A stretch of DNA of 64,000 nt, taken from the NCBI RefSeq assembly GCF_050410775.1, contig NZ_CP191229.1. One strand, written 5' to 3'. Below, piece by piece: positions 56,141-64,000 of this stretch. The position numbers and the translations under genes were made by a program. The DNA is from Erwinia sp050410775 (lineage in GTDB: Bacteria > Pseudomonadota > Gammaproteobacteria > Enterobacterales > Enterobacteriaceae). Under the pieces are notes generated by a model. The model was not told where the DNA came from. It ran no database searches and saw only the letters and a list, made by a program, of their open reading frames with translations. The first letter of the stretch is position 1, and each line of letters starts with the position of its first letter.

Positions 56141-56255
56141 CCCGGATTGAAATATTTACACGCCTGGCGGGGTCGTGCAAACGGCCTTTCGGGCATGAAC
56201 GGGCGGTAATCGCGCCCGCTTCTGAACGATGACTGGATACAGGAAATCTGAATTA

Positions 56256-57080
56256 ATGCAACAATTACAGAATGTTATTGAGAGCGCCTTTGAGCGTCGC
56301 GCCGAGATCACGCCCGCTAACGTCGACAGCATCACGCGGGAAGCCGTCAGCCAGGTGATTGCCCTGCTCGACAGCGGCGCCCTGCGCGTGTCGGAAAAAG
56401 TCGATGGTCAGTGGATCACTCATCAATGGCTGAAAAAGGCGGTACTCCTCTCTTTTCGCATCAATGACAATCAGGTGATTGAAGGCGCTGAAAGCCGCTT
56501 CTACGACAAAGTGCCGATGAAATTTGCCGACTACGATGAGGCCCGTTTCAAACAGGAAGGTTTCCGCGTGGTTCCGCCTGCGGCTGTGCGTCAGGGAGCC
56601 TATATTGCGCGTAACACCGTGCTGATGCCTTCTTATGTCAATATCGGCGCCTATGTCGATGAAGGTTCTATGGTTGATACCTGGGCTACCGTAGGCTCCT
56701 GTGCCCAGATTGGTAAAAATGTGCACCTCTCCGGCGGCGTGGGCATCGGCGGCGTGCTGGAACCGCTGCAGGCAAATCCGACCATCATCGAAGATAACTG
56801 CTTTATCGGCGCACGTTCAGAGATCGTTGAAGGCGTGATCGTGGAAGAAGGCGCGGTCATCTCCATGGGCGTCTATATCGGCCAGAGCACCAAAATCTAC
56901 GATAGGGAAACCGGCGAAGTGCATTACGGACGCGTCCCCGCCGGTTCCGTGGTGGTATCCGGTAACCTGCCTTCCAAAGATGGCAGCTACAGCCTCTACT
57001 GCGCGGTGATAGTGAAGAAAGTCGACGCGAAAACGCGTGGCAAAGTGGGTATCAACGAACTGCTGCGCACCATCGACTAA
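56256..57080 (+). CDS. dapD: 2,3,4,5-tetrahydropyridine-2,6-dicarboxylate N-succinyltransferase
   Basis: 274 residues from the ATG at 56256 (same as E. coli). The left-handed beta helix is clear (SYVNIGAYVDEGSMVDTWAT, VGSCAQIGKNVHLSGGVGIG). It makes N-succinyl-2-amino-6-ketopimelate in lysine/diaminopimelate synthesis. The frame is open to 56229, but MQQLQNVIESAFERR is the conserved start. It follows glnD on the same strand after 115 bases. A GC-rich hairpin follows. Confidence 0.97.
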   Translation: MQQLQNVIESAFERRAEITPANVDSITREAVSQVIALLDSGALRVSEKVDGQWITHQWLKKAVLLSFRINDNQVIEGAESRFYDKVPMKFADYDEARFKQEGFRVVPPAAVRQGAYIARNTVLMPSYVNIGAYVDEGSMVDTWATVGSCAQIGKNVHLSGGVGIGGVLEPLQANPTIIEDNCFIGARSEIVEGVIVEEGAVISMGVYIGQSTKIYDRETGEVHYGRVPAGSVVVSGNLPSKDGSYSLYCAVIVKKVDAKTRGKVGINELLRTID

Positions 57081-57085
57081 CCCCC

Positions 57086-57108
57086 ACGGGCCACTCTGCG
57101 TGGCCCGT
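57086..57108 (+). terminator. Hairpin after dapD
   Basis: ACGGGCCAC (57086-57094) pairs with GTGGCCCGT (57100-57108) around TCTGC. The following AAACTTTCCTTT is only weakly T-rich. Confidence 0.65.
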
Positions 57109-57414
57109 AAACTTTCCTTTACGAACCCGCCCTGCCCAACCTGTTTTACGCCGCGAAATAACTGATGCTATTGCGCATTAACCAGGCGATAATCCGCGCC
57201 ATCAATTTAAGTAATTACCTCCTAATCTGGACCGTGCTGTGACTTTTGCGTCTACATTTAGCGCAGACGTCCGGAATAAGCGAGCCGAGTGAAGATAAGG
57301 CGTAAACGCAGCCAGCGTGACAGAGGACTTCTCTGTTCGCATGCCGGCACGGTCCCACGCACTATTCACAACGCGCAGCCGGAACACCTTAAACTTCAAT
57401 CAGGAACTCCCGCT
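57109..57414. other. dapD-yaeH intergenic region with a long inverted repeat
   Basis: GGACCGTGCTG (57229-57239) is the near reverse complement of CGGCACGGTCC (57345-57355; ten of eleven bases), bounding a 127-base unit. A smaller CGTCT/AGACG pair lies inside. No reading frame of note exists. The yaeH promoter should be here; I cannot identify it. Confidence 0.45.
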
Positions 57415-57807
57415 ATGTATGACAATCTGAAAGGCCTGGGCATCAGTAATCCCGAAGACATTGACCGTTACAGCCTGCGTCAGGAAGCCAGTAATGACAT
57501 TCTGAAAATTTACTTCCGCAAAGATAAGGGCGAGTTCTTCGCCAAAAGCGTGAAGTTTAAATATCCGCGCCAGCGTAAAACCGTGGTCGCCGATAATATC
57601 AGTCAGGGCTATAAAGAAATTCAGGAAATCAGCCCCAACCTGCGCTATGTGATCGACGAACTCGATCAAATCTGTCAACGGGATCAGGTTGAAGTCGATC
57701 TTAAGCGCAAAATTCTGGAAGATCTTCGTCATCTGGAAAATGTGGTGTCGAACAAAATCACCGAGATCGAGTCCGATCTGGAAAAACTGACCCGCAACGG
57801 CCGTTAA
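57415..57807 (+). CDS. yaeH: UPF0325 family protein YaeH
   Basis: 130 residues (E. coli 128), starting MYDNLKGLGISNPEDIDRYS. The conserved LRQEASNDILKIYFRKDKGEF, shown in part, and KSVKFKYPRQRKTVVAD are present, followed by a predicted coiled helix to the C-terminus. Function unknown. Later start at the ATG at 57415 is preferred over an upstream frame that runs into the intergenic inverted repeat. It is convergent with cdaR. Confidence 0.93.
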   Translation: MYDNLKGLGISNPEDIDRYSLRQEASNDILKIYFRKDKGEFFAKSVKFKYPRQRKTVVADNISQGYKEIQEISPNLRYVIDELDQICQRDQVEVDLKRKILEDLRHLENVVSNKITEIESDLEKLTRNGR

Positions 57808-57916
57808 TCTCCTCTCCAATCCATCTCAACGGCGCAATTTAGCTGCGCCGTTGAGACGCATCACATGCTGTAACCGGACTGCCCCTCTCCACCAGCGCGC
57901 CGCGCGGCCCCGATCG

Positions 57917-59074
57917 TCATGCCTCCTCATCAAGCTGTAGCGCCACATAGAGCAGCAGACGATCGTCGAAATTACTCAGGTTAAGCCCGGTCAGTTCGGA
58001 GATGCGGTTCAGGCGGTACTCCAGCGTATTGCGGTGAATATAGAGCGCTTTTGCGGTGGCCGAGGGCTGCACATTGTGGCTGAACCAGGCGACCAGCGTC
58101 CGCCGCAGCAGGCCGTTATTATCCATCGCTTTCAGCTTCAGCAGCGGTCTCGACAGCTCATTCGCCTGCCAGCCTCCCCGCAGGCTGTCCAGCAGCACCG
58201 GCAGCACCAGATCCTGGTAGAAATAGCTGCGCTGCTCCGGCATGCGCTGCTTGCCCACATCCATTGTGGTGCGGGCGGTACGGTAGGAACGCGCAATGCT
58301 GCCCGGTCCGGTAAAATAGTTGCCGAGCGCGATGCGCATACGCAGGTGCCCGCTCTCTTTCATTCTGGACTGCAGCAGATCGACGCGCTTGCGGTGATCT
58401 TCAGCATCAAACCGGCCCTGCGCGTTCAGCGCCGGTTTAAGCACTACCATTTCCGTCAGGGAGACAATGGCGATCAGGTTATCCCTGTCGGGCGTCAACA
58501 GCAGAGTCTGAAGCTGTTGCAGCTCCGACATCGCGCTTTCCACGCCCAGCTGGCCGCTGTCCACCTCCACGACCGCGACCACGCGTGGCTGATTAAGATC
58601 GATGCGCAGCCGCTGCGCCCACTCCACCAGCGCCGGTGAAAGGGTGTCGCTGCGGATCAGGTTAAGTACCAGTTCTTCGCGCAGGCGGCTGTCCTGAGCC
58701 AGCATATTCAGCAGGCGCGCCTGTTCCAGCATCATTTCGGCGGTCATGCAGACCAGCTCGCCGTACTGGCGCAGGGCCTCCGGCTCGCCGGTCAGGCCAA
58801 TAACGCCGACGATATTGCCGTCGATACGCATTGGAAGATTAATGCCGGGCCGCACGCCGTGCAGATGCTTCGCCACCGCCTCATCAATATCCACCACGCG
58901 GGCCTGTGACAGCGCCAGCAGAGCCCCTTCGTGCATTTCACCAATACGCTCGCGGTCGCCGCTGCCGATAATGCGGCCACGCGCATCCATCACGTTGACA
59001 TTGCTGTCAATAATTTGCATCGTGCGGGCAACAATCTCCTGCGCCAGGCGGGCTTCGAGATGATAACTGGCCAT
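57917..59074 (-). CDS. cdaR: Sugar-diacid regulator CdaR
   Basis: 385 residues, as in E. coli. A PAS-like sensor region at the N-terminus (NVMDARGRIIGSGDRERIGE) and a PucR-type C-terminal helix-turn-helix (ALYIHRNTLEYRLNRISELTG, shown here in part) are visible. In E. coli it activates genes for galactarate, glucarate and glycerate use. None of those genes is in this window. It is convergent with yaeH and stands alone, with its promoter in the long gap before degP. Confidence 0.94.
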   Translation of the reverse strand: MASYHLEARLAQEIVARTMQIIDSNVNVMDARGRIIGSGDRERIGEMHEGALLALSQARVVDIDEAVAKHLHGVRPGINLPMRIDGNIVGVIGLTGEPEALRQYGELVCMTAEMMLEQARLLNMLAQDSRLREELVLNLIRSDTLSPALVEWAQRLRIDLNQPRVVAVVEVDSGQLGVESAMSELQQLQTLLLTPDRDNLIAIVSLTEMVVLKPALNAQGRFDAEDHRKRVDLLQSRMKESGHLRMRIALGNYFTGPGSIARSYRTARTTMDVGKQRMPEQRSYFYQDLVLPVLLDSLRGGWQANELSRPLLKLKAMDNNGLLRRTLVAWFSHNVQPSATAKALYIHRNTLEYRLNRISELTGLNLSNFDDRLLLYVALQLDEEA

Positions 59075-59437
59075 TCACTACTCCTGAAAGCGTCGTGAAG
59101 CCAGCATAACTGGCGCACGGCGGCGTGGCATTGTGCATTTGCACTAAGCCGGGATTAAGGCGTGAAATTTGCGGGGAAGCTCACAAACCCTGAGCACTCA
59201 GGAGAAGGCAGGCGGATAAAGATCGTTATTAAACAGGACGGCATAAAGCATCCGGCATTGTGTCTGCAACGACTCGCGCTATTTGCTGCCAGGGAAGCGG
59301 GTAAAGATAATATTGAGCGCAATGACTTATTGTGAAGCGGTCAGAGGAGAAGACGCCGGCAGTTAAGAGGAACGAACGGAACAAAAAGACGCGTAAGGCG
59401 GAAACGGGGAGCCGACTGCTGCCGGCTCCCGTAAGGC
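59075..59437. other. cdaR promoter region and degP 3' region
   Basis: 363 bases. A GC-rich hairpin at 59405-59431 (GGGAGCCG/CGGCTCCC on the minus strand, followed by TTTC) is the likely degP terminator. The rest, about 59100-59400, holds no recognised gene or repeat; it should contain the cdaR promoter. Confidence 0.55.
59405..59431 (-). terminator. Terminator after degP
   Basis: GGGAGCCG (59407-59414) pairs with CGGCTCCC (59423-59430) around a short loop. On the minus strand TTTCCG follows. Confidence 0.7.
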
Positions 59438-60862
59438 TTACTGCATCAACAGATAGATAGTGCTGTCGCCACGCTGGATATTCAGCGCCAGGACTGACGG
59501 TTTCGCATCAAGAACCTTGCGCAGCTCACCCAGGTTAGTCACCGCCTGCTGGTTCACGCCCAGGATAATATCATCCTTTTTAAGCCCTACTCGTGCCGCT
59601 GAAGAGCCTGGCTTGACGCTGTCCACCTTCACGCCTTTGACGCCTTTCGCGTCATAGTTGCTCAGATCCGCGCCCTCAATACCGGTATAGATATTGCCGG
59701 AATCGACTTTACTCTGGCTGCTCTGCTGGAGCTCAACGTTGACCGTCAGCGGTTTGCCATCGCGGATCAGGCCCAGGGTCATTTTGGTGCCCACCGGCAG
59801 GGAGCCGACCTGGGCGCGCAGCGCGGCAAAGCTGGAGATCGCTTTACCGTTGACGGACACCACCACGTCGCCCGCCTTCACGCCCGCTTTTGCGGCGGAG
59901 GACTTCGGCAGTACCTGGCTGACAAAGGCGCCGCGCTGGGCATCCACTTTCATCGCTTTTGCCAGCTCAGAGTTCAGCTCGGTGCCCATGATACCCAGCT
60001 CGCCGCGTTTCACCTGGCCAAACTCCACCATCTGGGCGGTCAGGTTTTTAACCATATTGGCTGGAATGGCGAAGCCGATACCGATATTCCCGCCGTCCGG
60101 TGCCAGGATCGCCGTGTTGATCCCGATCAGCTCACCGTTCAGGTTCACCAGCGCGCCGCCGGAGTTGCCGCGGTTAATGGCGGCATCGGTCTGGATAAAG
60201 TTTTCGTAATTTTCCACATTCAGCCCGCTGCGCCCCAGCGCCGAAACGATACCGGAAGTCACCGTCTCGCCAAGACCGTACGGGTTACCGATAGCCACCG
60301 TATAATCCCCTACCCTGATTTCATCAGAGTCGGCAATCTTAATGGCCGTCAGGTTTTTCGCCTCATTTAGCTGGATAAGCGCGATATCGGAGCGGGGATC
60401 TTTTCCGATCACTTTCGCATCATATTTACGGCCATCGCTCAGCTGAACCTGGATTTTGGTGGCGTTGTCGACCACGTGATTATTGGTCACAACGTAGCCT
60501 TTCGCAGCATCAATCACCACGCCCGAACCCAGCGCACGGAATTTTTCCTGCTGTCCCCCCTGGCCTGTTCCCGGGCCGGCGGAGCACATCGGTGAGTTCT
60601 GGAAGGGTGAGCCATCCTGGCAGAATGGCGAATTATCGCCGAAAAACTGCTGGAACTGCTGCGGCAGCCGGGGCGTACTGACGGTGGTACTGCCCTCAAC
60701 GTTAATGCTGACTACCGAAGGCATCACCTTTTCCAGCATCGGCGCCAGGCTCGGCAGCTGCTGGGTGGAGGATGAAGCGGTTTCTGCGGCGGTGGCGATA
60801 AGCGGGTTCATAGCCATTCCCAGGCCCAGAGCCAACGCGCTTGCTAAAAGTGTTTTTTTCAT
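59438..60862 (-). CDS. degP: Periplasmic serine endoprotease/chaperone DegP (HtrA)
   Basis: 474 residues, the same as E. coli. A signal peptide (MKKTLLASALALGLGMAMN) is followed by a trypsin-like domain with the catalytic triad in TNNHVVDNA, DPRSDIALIQL and GNSGGALVN, and two PDZ domains. The LA loop with its cysteine pair (SPFCQDGSPF and NSPMCSAGPG) is present. It degrades or refolds misfolded envelope proteins. The promoter is sigma-E like. Its gene is convergent with nothing near and is followed by a hairpin. Confidence 0.97.
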   Translation of the reverse strand: MKKTLLASALALGLGMAMNPLIATAAETASSSTQQLPSLAPMLEKVMPSVVSINVEGSTTVSTPRLPQQFQQFFGDNSPFCQDGSPFQNSPMCSAGPGTGQGGQQEKFRALGSGVVIDAAKGYVVTNNHVVDNATKIQVQLSDGRKYDAKVIGKDPRSDIALIQLNEAKNLTAIKIADSDEIRVGDYTVAIGNPYGLGETVTSGIVSALGRSGLNVENYENFIQTDAAINRGNSGGALVNLNGELIGINTAILAPDGGNIGIGFAIPANMVKNLTAQMVEFGQVKRGELGIMGTELNSELAKAMKVDAQRGAFVSQVLPKSSAAKAGVKAGDVVVSVNGKAISSFAALRAQVGSLPVGTKMTLGLIRDGKPLTVNVELQQSSQSKVDSGNIYTGIEGADLSNYDAKGVKGVKVDSVKPGSSAARVGLKKDDIILGVNQQAVTNLGELRKVLDAKPSVLALNIQRGDSTIYLLMQ

Positions 60863-60915
60863 GCGTCTGTTTCTCTATTTGTCCAAGTATGCAACCATTG
60901 CTGTGGTCGTGATGA

Positions 60916-60943
60916 TGAGAGTAATGTTTTAACGCGAAGTTCA
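60916..60943 (-). promoter_or_regulatory. Sigma-E type promoter of degP
   Basis: On the minus strand GAACTT (about 60943-60938), a 16-base spacer (CGCGTTAAAACATTAC) and TCTCA follow the sigma-E consensus GAACTT-N16-TCnnA. This matches the known control of E. coli degP. A CpxR site was sought but no clear GTAAA-N5-GTAAA pair was found. Confidence 0.75.
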
Positions 60944-61010
60944 TGAAATAGTTTCAGTTAAAGGTAAAAATTTATTGTCACCCTTTACAAAACAGACATG
61001 TCTGGAAGCG

Positions 61011-62516
61011 TTATTCCACCGCCATCAGACGACGGTACTCATCCCAGGCATACAAATCGGTCATGCCGCTCACATAATCCTGCAGCATGCGGGCCCGATA
61101 ATAATATTCCCAGGCGGAAACATCCTCAGATCGGCTATCCAGCCGCCCCACCGCTTCACTATAAGCCAGACGAAAGCGCGTGGAAAGTTTATGAAAAAGG
61201 CGGGTCTCAATGGGATAGCCTTTTAAATAATCCTTTGCGACCAGCTCGCTGAATTCCTGCCGCGTGAGCGCCAGCAGCGGCTGATAAATATCCAGCAGGC
61301 CGCTGATAACCCGATATCCCTGTAGCTCAAGCTGCTCGACATCAGGGTGGTTAAAGACGTGGCTGAACGCCACTTTCTTAAACACTTCCAGCAGCTTGTT
61401 CTGCGCGCTGCCATCTTCCAGCAGGGCTTCGTTAAACTCGCCGCGGAAGACCGCCGGCAAATTATCAATAAAGCGCGCCGCCGCGTGAGGCACCAGCCGG
61501 GCAACCGTATTGACCCGTAAATACATAAAGAACTGATCTTCACTGCTGCGGCTTAATTGCTGACTGCGGGATTTTTCCAGCGCGTTTGTGACCACCAGGC
61601 TGAATAAGTCGTTAGAACGATGTTCGGGCCAGAGCGCATATAAATGTTCATACAGCTGTTCGACGGTAAATATCTTTTTCTCTACCGCATCTTCTAAATC
61701 CGCCACGCAATAAGAAATATCATCGGCGGCTTCCATAATATAGGTGAGAGGAAAGCGACAGTGGGGCTGAAGATCTAACTCTTTACGCAGCCGGCCAACG
61801 TATTCTTCCTCAGCCAGATAATAACCGGGCTTTTTCATCAGATAATTATGCGTTTCCGGGATCTTGCCGCTAAACCAGGCCGGACGGGTGTATTTTAAGA
61901 TGCAGCCGACCTGCGCCCAGGTCAGATTCATTTTCAGGAGGCTGTGCACCATCCGTATCGCCTGAGCATTGCCTTCAAAGTGGGACAGATCCTGACGAAT
62001 TTTTTCGCGTAGTCCGTTAAGGCCATCCTCCTGATACTGCAGTGCCTCAGGTTCACAGCGGTCAGCGCGCGCGGATGAGGGGCTGCGGCTGGCATCCAGC
62101 CGCTGTGTAAACCAGTCGTTGATCGCCGACTCGCCAAAGTGCCCGAAAGGGGGATTGCCGATATCATGCATCAGGCAGGCCATTTCGACGATGCTCTCAA
62201 AAGGCCCGGTCAGCTGCGTCAACCCGTAGGTCTCCAGCAGCCCTTGTTCTTTTAGCTTTGTCAGCACTTCCTTGGCGATATAGCGCCCAACCTGCTGTAC
62301 TTCCAGAGAATGCGTCAGGCGGGAACGTACTGCTGCGTTGCGCTCAAGCGGAAAGACCTGCGTTTTCTGCTGCAGCCGCCGTATTGCCGCTGAGTTAATT
62401 ATGCGTCCACGATCGCTTTCAAAGATGCGCAGAATTTCATGCTCGTCCTTCTGCCCCTGTTGAGGGTTAAAACGGCGCTGATAATTGATCTTTTTCCTGA
62501 AGTCGATGTCGTTCAT
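61011..62516 (-). CDS. dgt: Deoxyguanosine triphosphate triphosphohydrolase
   Basis: 501 residues (E. coli 505). The HD-domain metal site is visible as RLTHSLEVQQVGR and CLMHDIGNPPFGHFGE, with the later Asp in YIMEAADDISYCVADLE. It hydrolyses dGTP to deoxyguanosine and tripolyphosphate. It lies upstream of degP on the same strand, diverging from mtnN across about 126 bases. Confidence 0.96.
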   Translation of the reverse strand: MNDIDFRKKINYQRRFNPQQGQKDEHEILRIFESDRGRIINSAAIRRLQQKTQVFPLERNAAVRSRLTHSLEVQQVGRYIAKEVLTKLKEQGLLETYGLTQLTGPFESIVEMACLMHDIGNPPFGHFGESAINDWFTQRLDASRSPSSARADRCEPEALQYQEDGLNGLREKIRQDLSHFEGNAQAIRMVHSLLKMNLTWAQVGCILKYTRPAWFSGKIPETHNYLMKKPGYYLAEEEYVGRLRKELDLQPHCRFPLTYIMEAADDISYCVADLEDAVEKKIFTVEQLYEHLYALWPEHRSNDLFSLVVTNALEKSRSQQLSRSSEDQFFMYLRVNTVARLVPHAAARFIDNLPAVFRGEFNEALLEDGSAQNKLLEVFKKVAFSHVFNHPDVEQLELQGYRVISGLLDIYQPLLALTRQEFSELVAKDYLKGYPIETRLFHKLSTRFRLAYSEAVGRLDSRSEDVSAWEYYYRARMLQDYVSGMTDLYAWDEYRRLMAVE

Positions 62517-62642
62517 GCCTGCTTCCCGTTTTCCGGCCTGATTGCCGTCCCTGCACGTTTTGCCGATTATGTCCCTTATGCTGCCATGATAGACTATGCG
62601 CCAGAAGGCCAGGCAAATTCCACAACATTAGCGAGTATCTCT

Positions 62643-63344
62643 ATGAAAGCAGGCATTATTGGTGCAATGGAACAGGAAGTCACACTGCTGCGTGACAAAA
62701 TTGAAAACCGCCAGACGCTGACCCTGGCGGGCTGCGAAATTTATACCGGCACCCTGAACGGCGTGGAGGTTGCGCTACTGAAATCCGGTATTGGCAAAGT
62801 TTCTGCGGCGATGGGTACCACGCTGCTGCTGGAGCGGTGTAAGCCTGACTTTATCATCAACACCGGCTCGGCGGGCGGACTGGCGCCAACCCTGAAGGTG
62901 GGCGATATTGTCGTCTCTGATGAAGTGCGTTATCACGACGCGGATGTGACCGCATTTGGCTATGCGCCTGGTCAGATGGCTGGGTGCCCCGCGGCCTTTA
63001 TTGCTGACGCGGCGTTGATCGACGCGGCGGAGCGCTGCATCAGTCAGCTGGGACTGAACGCGGTAAGGGGCCTGGTGGTCAGCGGCGACGCCTTTATCAA
63101 CGGCGCTGAGCCGCTGGCACGTATCCGCACGGCTTTCCCGCAGGCGATCGGCGTGGAGATGGAAGCGACGGCTATTGCCCATGTGTGCCACCAGTTCGGC
63201 ACCCCGTTTGTGGTGGTTCGCGCGATTTCGGACGTGGCAGATCAGGAGTCCCATCTGAGCTTTGATGAATTCCTTACCGTTGCTGCAGCGCAATCTTCGC
63301 TGATGGTGGAAACGCTGCTGACGCAGCTGGCTGACCGTGGCTAA
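62643..63344 (+). CDS. mtnN: 5'-methylthioadenosine/S-adenosylhomocysteine nucleosidase
   Basis: 233 residues from the ATG at 62643 (E. coli 232). Catalytic residues are visible: Glu12 in IIGAMEQEV, GVEMEATAIAHV with the ribose-binding Glu, and the Asp in RAISDVADQE. NTGSAGGLAPTLKVGDIVVSD is a family signature. It recycles MTA and SAH, and also processes autoinducer-2 precursor. The frame is open upstream to 62439, but that part overlaps dgt. It overlaps btuF by 8 bases. Confidence 0.96.
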   Translation: MKAGIIGAMEQEVTLLRDKIENRQTLTLAGCEIYTGTLNGVEVALLKSGIGKVSAAMGTTLLLERCKPDFIINTGSAGGLAPTLKVGDIVVSDEVRYHDADVTAFGYAPGQMAGCPAAFIADAALIDAAERCISQLGLNAVRGLVVSGDAFINGAEPLARIRTAFPQAIGVEMEATAIAHVCHQFGTPFVVVRAISDVADQESHLSFDEFLTVAAAQSSLMVETLLTQLADRG

Positions 63345-64000
63345 ACGTTTTGTCCTGTTTCTGCTGCTGCTCTGCGCCGGCCCTGCGGCTTTTGGCGCGC
63401 CACGGGTTATTGCCCTGGCGCCCAGCCTGACCGAACTGGCTTTTGCCGCCGGCATTACGCCAGTTGGCGTCAGCGCTTACTCTGATTTCCCTGCCGAAGC
63501 CGCCAGCATTGAGCAGGTGGCTAACTGGCAGGGGATCAATATCGAACGCATCATCGCCCTGAAGCCTGACCTCGTTCTCGCCTGGCGGGACGGCAATCCG
63601 CGACGTCAGGTCGAACAACTTCGCGCGTTTGGCCTCCGGGTAGAGTGGATCGAGCCGACGACGGTTGCTCAGGTCGCCGCTGCGCTGCGCAGTCTGAAGG
63701 CCTGGAGTCCCGCTCCGCAGCAGGCAGAGCAGGCGGCGGTGAAGCTGGAGCAGCAGCTTGCCGCCCTGCATAAACGTTATGATGGCGCGCCGCATAAGGC
63801 CGTTTTCCTGCAATTCGGCCAGCGCCCTCTGTTTACCGCCTCAGGCGACACGCTGCAGAACCAGATCCTCAAGCTGTGCGGTGGCGAAAATATCTTTGCC
63901 GACAGCCCGGTACCCTGGCCGCAGGTAAGCCGTGAGCAGGTTTTACTGCGCAATCCGGCGTTAATCGTCACGGGAGGCGATGCGGCGCGCATTTCTGCCA
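63337..64000 (+). CDS. btuF: Vitamin B12-binding periplasmic protein (5' part)
   Basis: The gene begins with GTG at 63337 and runs past the right edge. It starts MAKRFVLFLLLLCAGPAAFG, a Sec signal peptide, then APRVIALAPSLTELAFAAG and VGVSAYSDFPAEAASIEQV as in BtuF. WQGINIERIIALKPDLVLAW and PWPQVSREQVL are conserved. Vitamin B12 is bound in the periplasm and passed to BtuCD. Overlap with mtnN (8 bases) suggests coupled translation, as in E. coli. The C-terminal lobe is not visible. Confidence 0.93.
   Translation, partial: MAKRFVLFLLLLCAGPAAFGAPRVIALAPSLTELAFAAGITPVGVSAYSDFPAEAASIEQVANWQGINIERIIALKPDLVLAWRDGNPRRQVEQLRAFGLRVEWIEPTTVAQVAAALRSLKAWSPAPQQAEQAAVKLEQQLAALHKRYDGAPHKAVFLQFGQRPLFTASGDTLQNQILKLCGGENIFADSPVPWPQVSREQVLLRNPALIVTGGDAARISA

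Noticed and set aside
60951..60970. Possible CpxR box upstream of degP
   Set aside because: GTTAA and GTAAA are present but the spacing does not fit the GTAAA-N5-GTAAA pattern.

Overview
The window is a chromosomal segment of a gamma-proteobacterium of the order Enterobacterales. Nearly all gene neighbourhoods match the E. coli K-12 interval from aspV-dnaQ to btuF, read in the opposite direction. The 16S variable regions, the short NlpE, the roughly mid-50s percent GC impression and the purine-catabolism (hpx) genes fit Erwiniaceae (Pantoea/Erwinia/Mixta type) best. The genus is an inference from memory, not from a search.

Layout. (1) 1-3223: an allantoin-use locus, hpxS-hpxA-hpxB (minus, hpxB cut by the window edge) diverging from the permease gene hpxC (plus), with GTATAC-centred candidate operators between them. 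(2) 3523-10902: tRNA-Asp (aspV), dnaQ/rnhA (divergent), yafS, gloB, mltD, yafE, yafD and the LysR gene yafC, the conserved enteric block. (3) 10903-13256: an accessory patch where E. coli carries dkgB: a LysR gene and a divergent short-chain dehydrogenase gene, then the remains of a second, internally deleted dehydrogenase gene. (4) 13257-19381: an rRNA operon on the minus strand, 16S - tRNA-Glu - 23S - 5S - tRNA-Thr - 5S - tRNA-Asp, with recognisable P1/P2 promoters, boxA sites and an ERIC-like hairpin in the 23S-5S spacer. (5) 19437-30000: gmhB, the methionine uptake operon metNIQ with MetJ boxes, rcsF-trmO, proS, nlpE (short form), arfB-yaeQ, yaeP-rof, a c-type cytochrome gene coupled to tilS, and yaeR. 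(6) 30073-52246: a long minus-strand run of core genes, ldcC, accA-dnaE-rnhB-lpxB-lpxA-fabZ-lpxD-skp-bamA-rseP-cdsA-uppS, dxr, frr, pyrH, tsf, rpsB. (7) 52576-64000: map, glnD, dapD, yaeH, cdaR, degP, dgt, mtnN and the start of btuF.

How the genes work together. Region 6 is the classic macromolecular-synthesis/envelope cluster: fatty-acid initiation (AccA, FabZ), lipid A (LpxD, LpxA, LpxB), phospholipid (CdsA), undecaprenyl carrier (UppS), outer-membrane protein insertion (BamA, Skp) and the site-2 protease RseP that releases sigma E. degP in region 7 has a sigma-E type promoter and so belongs to the same stress circuit; rcsF and nlpE are the outer-membrane sensors of the Rcs and Cpx circuits. 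rpsB-tsf, pyrH, frr and map serve translation; metNIQ, mtnN and dapD serve methionine and lysine/peptidoglycan metabolism.

I found no phage, insertion sequence, CRISPR array or defence system. The unusual material is small: the ERIC-like element and the duplicated 5S units in the rRNA operon, the replaced dkgB locus with its dehydrogenase relic, the one-domain NlpE, the cytochrome c gene coupled to tilS, and a repeated hpx operator including one exact copy inside hpxC. No strong case for a wholly undescribed system can be made here.
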